Assembly (NCBI GenBank): GCA_035559715.1
Contig: DATMAW010000180.1
Coordinates: 1 to 19,342, forward strand
Length of the DNA: 19,342 nt
Direction: 5' to 3'
Source of the DNA: JACQHC01 sp035559715
GTDB lineage: Bacteria > Gemmatimonadota > Gemmatimonadetes > Gemmatimonadales > GWC2-71-9
Position numbers and translations under genes: made by a program. Shown in pieces: positions 17,171 to 19,342 of this stretch (position 1 is the first letter of the stretch; every line of letters starts with the position of its first letter). Under the pieces are notes generated by a model, which was not told the DNA's origin, ran no database searches, and was given only the letters and a program-made list of their open reading frames with translations.

Positions 17171-17550
17171 TGCGGGTCGCGTACGTTGACACGTCATGCC
17201 TGGTCGCCGTTGCGTTCGGTGAAGCGGGCGCCGCTGCTCTGTCACGCCGCCTGAACCGGTTCGACATCCTGGCGGCCTCGGACCTGCTCGAGGCCGAGCT
17301 GAGGTCGGCGTTCCTGCGGGAGGGAGCCGAGTTCGACCCCGCTCTGCTGGCGGGCCTCTCGTGGGTGGTGCCGGACCGGCCGCTTCACTCCGAGATTGCT
17401 CGGGTGTTGGCGGCCGGGTACGTGCGTGGCGTTGACTGCTGGCACCTGGCGACCGCGCTCTATCTCGCCGAGGATTCCTCATCCATGAGCTTCCTGACGT
17501 TGGACGAGCGCCAGGCAGATGTTGCGAGGGCTCTTGGGTTCAGGGCGTAG
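17170..17550 (+). CDS. PIN-domain ribonuclease toxin (VapC-like)
   Basis: A 126-residue PIN-domain protein. The four acidic catalytic positions are visible: D7 in AYVDTSCLVA, E41 or E43 in LLEAELRS, D89 in VDCWHLATALYL and D112 in FLTLDERQ. VapC-type toxins cleave tRNA or rRNA when freed from their antitoxin. ATG 17170 is preferred over the adjacent TTG 17167 because it gives the TGATG coupling to the antitoxin frame and the standard N-terminus MRVAYVDTS. Its 3' end lies 30 bases before the tRNA-Trp-derived repeats. Confidence 0.88.
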   Translation: MRVAYVDTSCLVAVAFGEAGAAALSRRLNRFDILAASDLLEAELRSAFLREGAEFDPALLAGLSWVVPDRPLHSEIARVLAAGYVRGVDCWHLATALYLAEDSSSMSFLTLDERQADVARALGFRA

Positions 17551-17660
17551 GTGCGCGCGAGGCGTCTTGGGGGCGGCCGGAACAGGCCCGGCAGGACTCG
17601 ACCGGCAATGCCGCGAGCCAGAGGCGAGCGGCGGCGGAAAGAGACCTGGCGGGACTGAAA

Positions 17661-17680
17661 GGGCCGCGCGAGCGCGGCCC
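17661..17680 (-). terminator. Terminator-like hairpin, distal copy
   Basis: An eight-base perfect stem (GGGCCGCG/CGCGGCCC) with loop CGAG lies after the second tRNA-Trp 3' fragment. On the minus strand it is followed by TTTCAG, a weak T tract. It is a copy of the hairpin behind the real tRNA. Confidence 0.4.
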
Positions 17681-17761
17681 GAACAGGCCCGGCAGGACTC
17701 GACCGGTAATGCCACGAGCCAGAGGCGAGCGGCGGCGGAAAGAGACCTGTCGGGACTGAAA

Positions 17762-17781
17762 GGGCCGCGCGAGCGCGGCCC
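17762..17781 (-). terminator. Terminator-like hairpin of tRNA-Trp
   Basis: The same eight-base stem and CGAG loop begins three bases after the discriminator base of tRNA-Trp on the minus strand, followed by TTTCAG. Its position right after the tRNA supports a role in 3' end formation or termination, although the T tract is short. Confidence 0.5.
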
Positions 17782-17784
17782 GAA

Positions 17785-17857
17785 CAGGCCCGGCAGGACT
17801 CGAACCTGCAACCCCCGGTTTTGGAGACCGGTGCTCTACCAGTTGAGCTACGGACCT
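17785..17857 (-). tRNA. tRNA-Trp (anticodon CCA)
   Basis: Minus-strand cloverleaf. The acceptor is AGGTCCG paired with CGGGCCT (one T-G), and the discriminator is G as expected for Trp. The D arm is TAGCTCAACTGGTAGAGCA, the anticodon arm is CCGGT-CTCCAAA-ACCGG with anticodon CCA, and the T arm is GCAGG-TTCGAGT-CCTGC. CCA is not encoded. Its 3' end is the source of the flanking 101-bp repeats. Confidence 0.96.
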
Positions 17858-17896
17858 ATTGGGAGCCGCCAGGCCGACACAGGCATCCACGCCGGA

Positions 17897-17910
17897 GGTC
17901 TAGTTAGACC
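17897..17910. promoter_or_regulatory. 14-bp palindrome upstream of tRNA-Trp
   Basis: GGTCTA-GT-TAGACC is a six-base inverted repeat about 40 bases upstream of the tRNA-Trp 5' end, where a promoter or operator would lie. No clear -10 or -35 can be named. Confidence 0.3.
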
Positions 17911-18033
17911 GCCTATCCGCCAGACGGCCCGGCCGCATCAGGATCCCTTACCAGACTCGACTTCCACCACCACGGGCGCCCAGCTCGGGACCCCGACATG
18001 GAGGAGGCCGACGCCCGCACTCCGGTCATGATT

Positions 18034-18573
18034 CTAATCGACAACTATTTCGCAGTCTACCAGAACCGCCCCTGCCTCCCGGCAGGCAGGCGCGAGAGGC
18101 GGGTCTACCAGACCTGATGAACCAGGAGCGCGCCGAGCATATCGCCGGGTGATGCAGGAGAACGGCTCCCCCAGCACCGGGTCCTCGAGGTGGCGGATGC
18201 GGCCGGCGAGCGATTCGCTCGATAGCCGGAGCAGATCCATGGATGCCGAGCCGAGCACGAGAAAGCGGCCCTTGCCGCGCCCGCGCCGCCGGCTGGCGTC
18301 GATAAGCCCGCGCAGACTGCGGAAGAGCTGCGGGGTGCGGTGGACCTCGTCGAGGATGACGAGTTTATCCTCGTGTTGCGAGAGATAAAGCTCGGGGTCG
18401 GCAAGCTTCGCCCGGTCGGCCTCGGATTCGAGATCGAGATAGACACGAGGCCGGGCCTTGGCCACTTCGTGCGCGAGCGTGGTCTTGCCGACCTGACGCG
18501 GCCCGAGCAGGGCCACGGCCGGGACTTCGGCTAGGGCGGACGTGACCGTCGGCAGGAGGCGGCGGGGAATCAT
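18034..18573 (-). pseudogene. Truncated AAA (AAA_14/DUF4143-type) ATPase
   Basis: A 179-residue frame from ATG 18573. It starts like the widespread single-gene AAA_14 ATPases: MIPRRLLPTVTSAL, Walker A GPRQVGKT (24-31), Walker B LVILDEVHRTP (71-81) and LVLGSAS (105-111), then SLAGRIRHLE (121-130). In complete proteins of about 370-420 residues this point leads into ELTPF-type sequence and then a DUF4143 domain. Here the family resemblance stops after about residue 130 and the remaining 49 residues look like junk translation, so about 200 residues are missing. The ATP-binding fold could still be made, but the protein is probably non-functional. The break lies beside the tRNA-Trp repeat region. 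The 18574-18855 stretch upstream holds no gene; TATTCTTGCAATTACGG near its start may be promoter sequence. Confidence 0.8.
18055..18112. repeat. 10-bp direct repeats flanking a palindromic insert
   Basis: GTCTACCAGA occurs at 18055-18064 and 18103-18112. Between them is a 38-base stretch with the inverted repeat CCTGCC-TCCC-GGCAGG. This is the pattern left by a small palindromic (REP/MITE-like) element with target duplication, within the degenerate 3' part of the AAA frame. Confidence 0.5.
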
Positions 18574-18855
18574 GCTCGCAGTTGTGGAGCGCCGCTCCGT
18601 AATTGCAAGAATACTTGACCCTTCGCCCGCCGCCGGACTGGGCACCGGTTCCCGCTTTCATGCCGATGAACTCGCCGCGCATGGCTAAGCTCTCTCCGGA
18701 AGGCGCGGTGGCGGAGGGCGGCGGAGAACCCGTCGAAATTCGGCGAAGCTGGTTGCGTCCACGGCCGCACCGCCAGCGGGAAGAGCGGCGAGTACGTCAC
18801 CAGTCCGGAGGGCCCCCCGCGCCGGGGCGGGGCGGATGAGCGGGATGCGCGCGTT

Positions 18856-19342
18856 TCAGGGGAGCCCGGCAGCGAAGCGATCGCGATCCCGTTGCCAGGC
18901 GGCCTTCAGCTCGGTGAGGAGCGCTCGAAAGGCGGCCTCGCTGCGGATCGGATCGAGCAGCGGATCGCGCGCGAACCAGGGATAGCAACGGAACCCCGTG
19001 AGGGCGGCGGTGCGGAGCCAGCGCACGGCCTCCCCCGGTTGCCGGAGCTGCGCGTGCGCCGCGCCGAGACTGTAGGCAACGTGGTGGTCCACGAGCCCGC
19101 CTTCCGCCAGGCGGACCAGCTTCAGCGCGCGCCCGCGCTCGCCCCGATGTGCGAGGAAGCTGGCAAGCGCCGCGCCGGCGCGGGATGCCGAGGAGCCGGA
19201 GCCGCGGGCGACCAGCTCGCCGGCGAGTCGCTCCGCCATGCTGACGTTGCCCGCGTAGAAGTACGCCTGGGCGAGATAGGGACCCGCCACCCGCCGGTCG
19301 CTCAGCCGCTGCGCGTCCTGGAGCAGCGCAATCGCCTCGGCG
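18856..19342 (-). CDS. TPR-repeat protein, C-terminal part (5' end outside window)
   Basis: The minus-strand frame stays open through the window edge, so the GTG at 19290 is internal and the gene begins beyond 19342. The visible 161 residues contain helical TPR-like repeats: AEAIALLQDAQ, VAGPYLAQAYFYAGNVSMAE, HHVAYSLGAAHAQLRQPGEA. They end with RDPLLDPIRSEAAFRALLTE and a short basic tail. That ending is typical of the C-termini of large serine/threonine-kinase-TPR or cyclase-TPR proteins, but the kinase part is not in view, so only the TPR assignment is firm. Such repeats mediate protein-protein contacts. Confidence 0.78.
   Translation of the reverse strand, partial: AEAIALLQDAQRLSDRRVAGPYLAQAYFYAGNVSMAERLAGELVARGSGSSASRAGAALASFLAHRGERGRALKLVRLAEGGLVDHHVAYSLGAAHAQLRQPGEAVRWLRTAALTGFRCYPWFARDPLLDPIRSEAAFRALLTELKAAWQRDRDRFAAGLP

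Larger units (their letters stand above)
17580..17803. repeat. 101-bp tandem repeat carrying the 3' end of tRNA-Trp
   Basis: Two 101-bp units (17580-17680 and 17681-17781) differ at only three bases. Each begins with GAACAGGCCCGGCAGGACTCGA, which is identical to 17782-17803, the 3' end of the intact tRNA-Trp gene (half of the T arm, acceptor 3' strand, discriminator and three flanking bases). Each unit ends with the hairpin GGGCCGCGCGAGCGCGGCCC. The match to the tRNA stops inside the T loop. Confidence 0.95.

Noticed and set aside
17540..17890. Minus-strand frames across the tRNA-Trp repeats (about 110-116 residues)
   Set aside because: They read through an intact tRNA and its duplicated 3' ends; the repeated peptide is a by-product of the DNA repeat.

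Overview
The window is about 19.3 kb of dense, high-GC bacterial DNA with short intergenic gaps. It encodes a TonB-dependent receptor (so a Gram-negative envelope), c-di-GMP signalling, a membrane pyrophosphatase and a TPR protein. That mix, together with the codon use, fits Gemmatimonadota or a similar environmental phylum. This assignment is an inference; no rRNA or marker gene is present to settle it.

Layout. 1-3168: the 3' end of a TonB-dependent receptor, an overlapping pair of membrane-lipid genes (VTT/DedA-like protein and CDP-alcohol phosphatidyltransferase), and a convergent gene for a protein with a run of DRR repeats. 3224-3526: a possible transposon end, then two tandem tRNA-Glu genes (CUC, then UUC) with a visible promoter. 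3573-7319: ordinary metabolic and repair genes: a TM2-domain protein, a HAD hydrolase, DNA-3-methyladenine glycosylase I (tag), a UPF0173 metallo-hydrolase and a histone-deacetylase-like hydrolase. 7336-14056: a signalling and iron block. It holds a PAS-PAS-GGDEF-EAL protein, a divergent receiver protein with a degenerate histidine-kinase dimerisation region, a second Arg-rich DRR/ERR protein, FeoB followed by an unusual Cys-rich FeoA, and a double-receiver response regulator. 14326-16779: a divergent, apparently K+-insensitive membrane H+-pyrophosphatase.

16949-18573 is the accessory part. It has a short antitoxin and PIN toxin pair, a 101-bp tandem repeat that duplicates the 3' end of tRNA-Trp plus its downstream hairpin, the intact tRNA-Trp, and a truncated AAA ATPase gene. 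This looks like the scar of integration and deletion at a tRNA gene. The window ends inside a TPR protein on the minus strand.

How the parts may work together. FeoB and FeoA import ferrous iron. The TonB receptor may take up an iron chelate, but its substrate cannot be read from the sequence. The two receiver proteins and the GGDEF-EAL enzyme cluster around the Feo genes without any complete histidine kinase in the window, so their inputs must come from elsewhere. I found no complete new defence or mobile system. The most unusual items are the tRNA-Trp repeat, the Cys-cluster FeoA, the kinase-like receiver protein lacking its histidine, and the paired DRR-repeat proteins.

Stretches without genes: 3990-4171, 4841-4942, 5585-5692, 10733-10842 and 18574-18855 hold nothing I can assign beyond the sites listed. 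16780-16948 holds the hppA leader.
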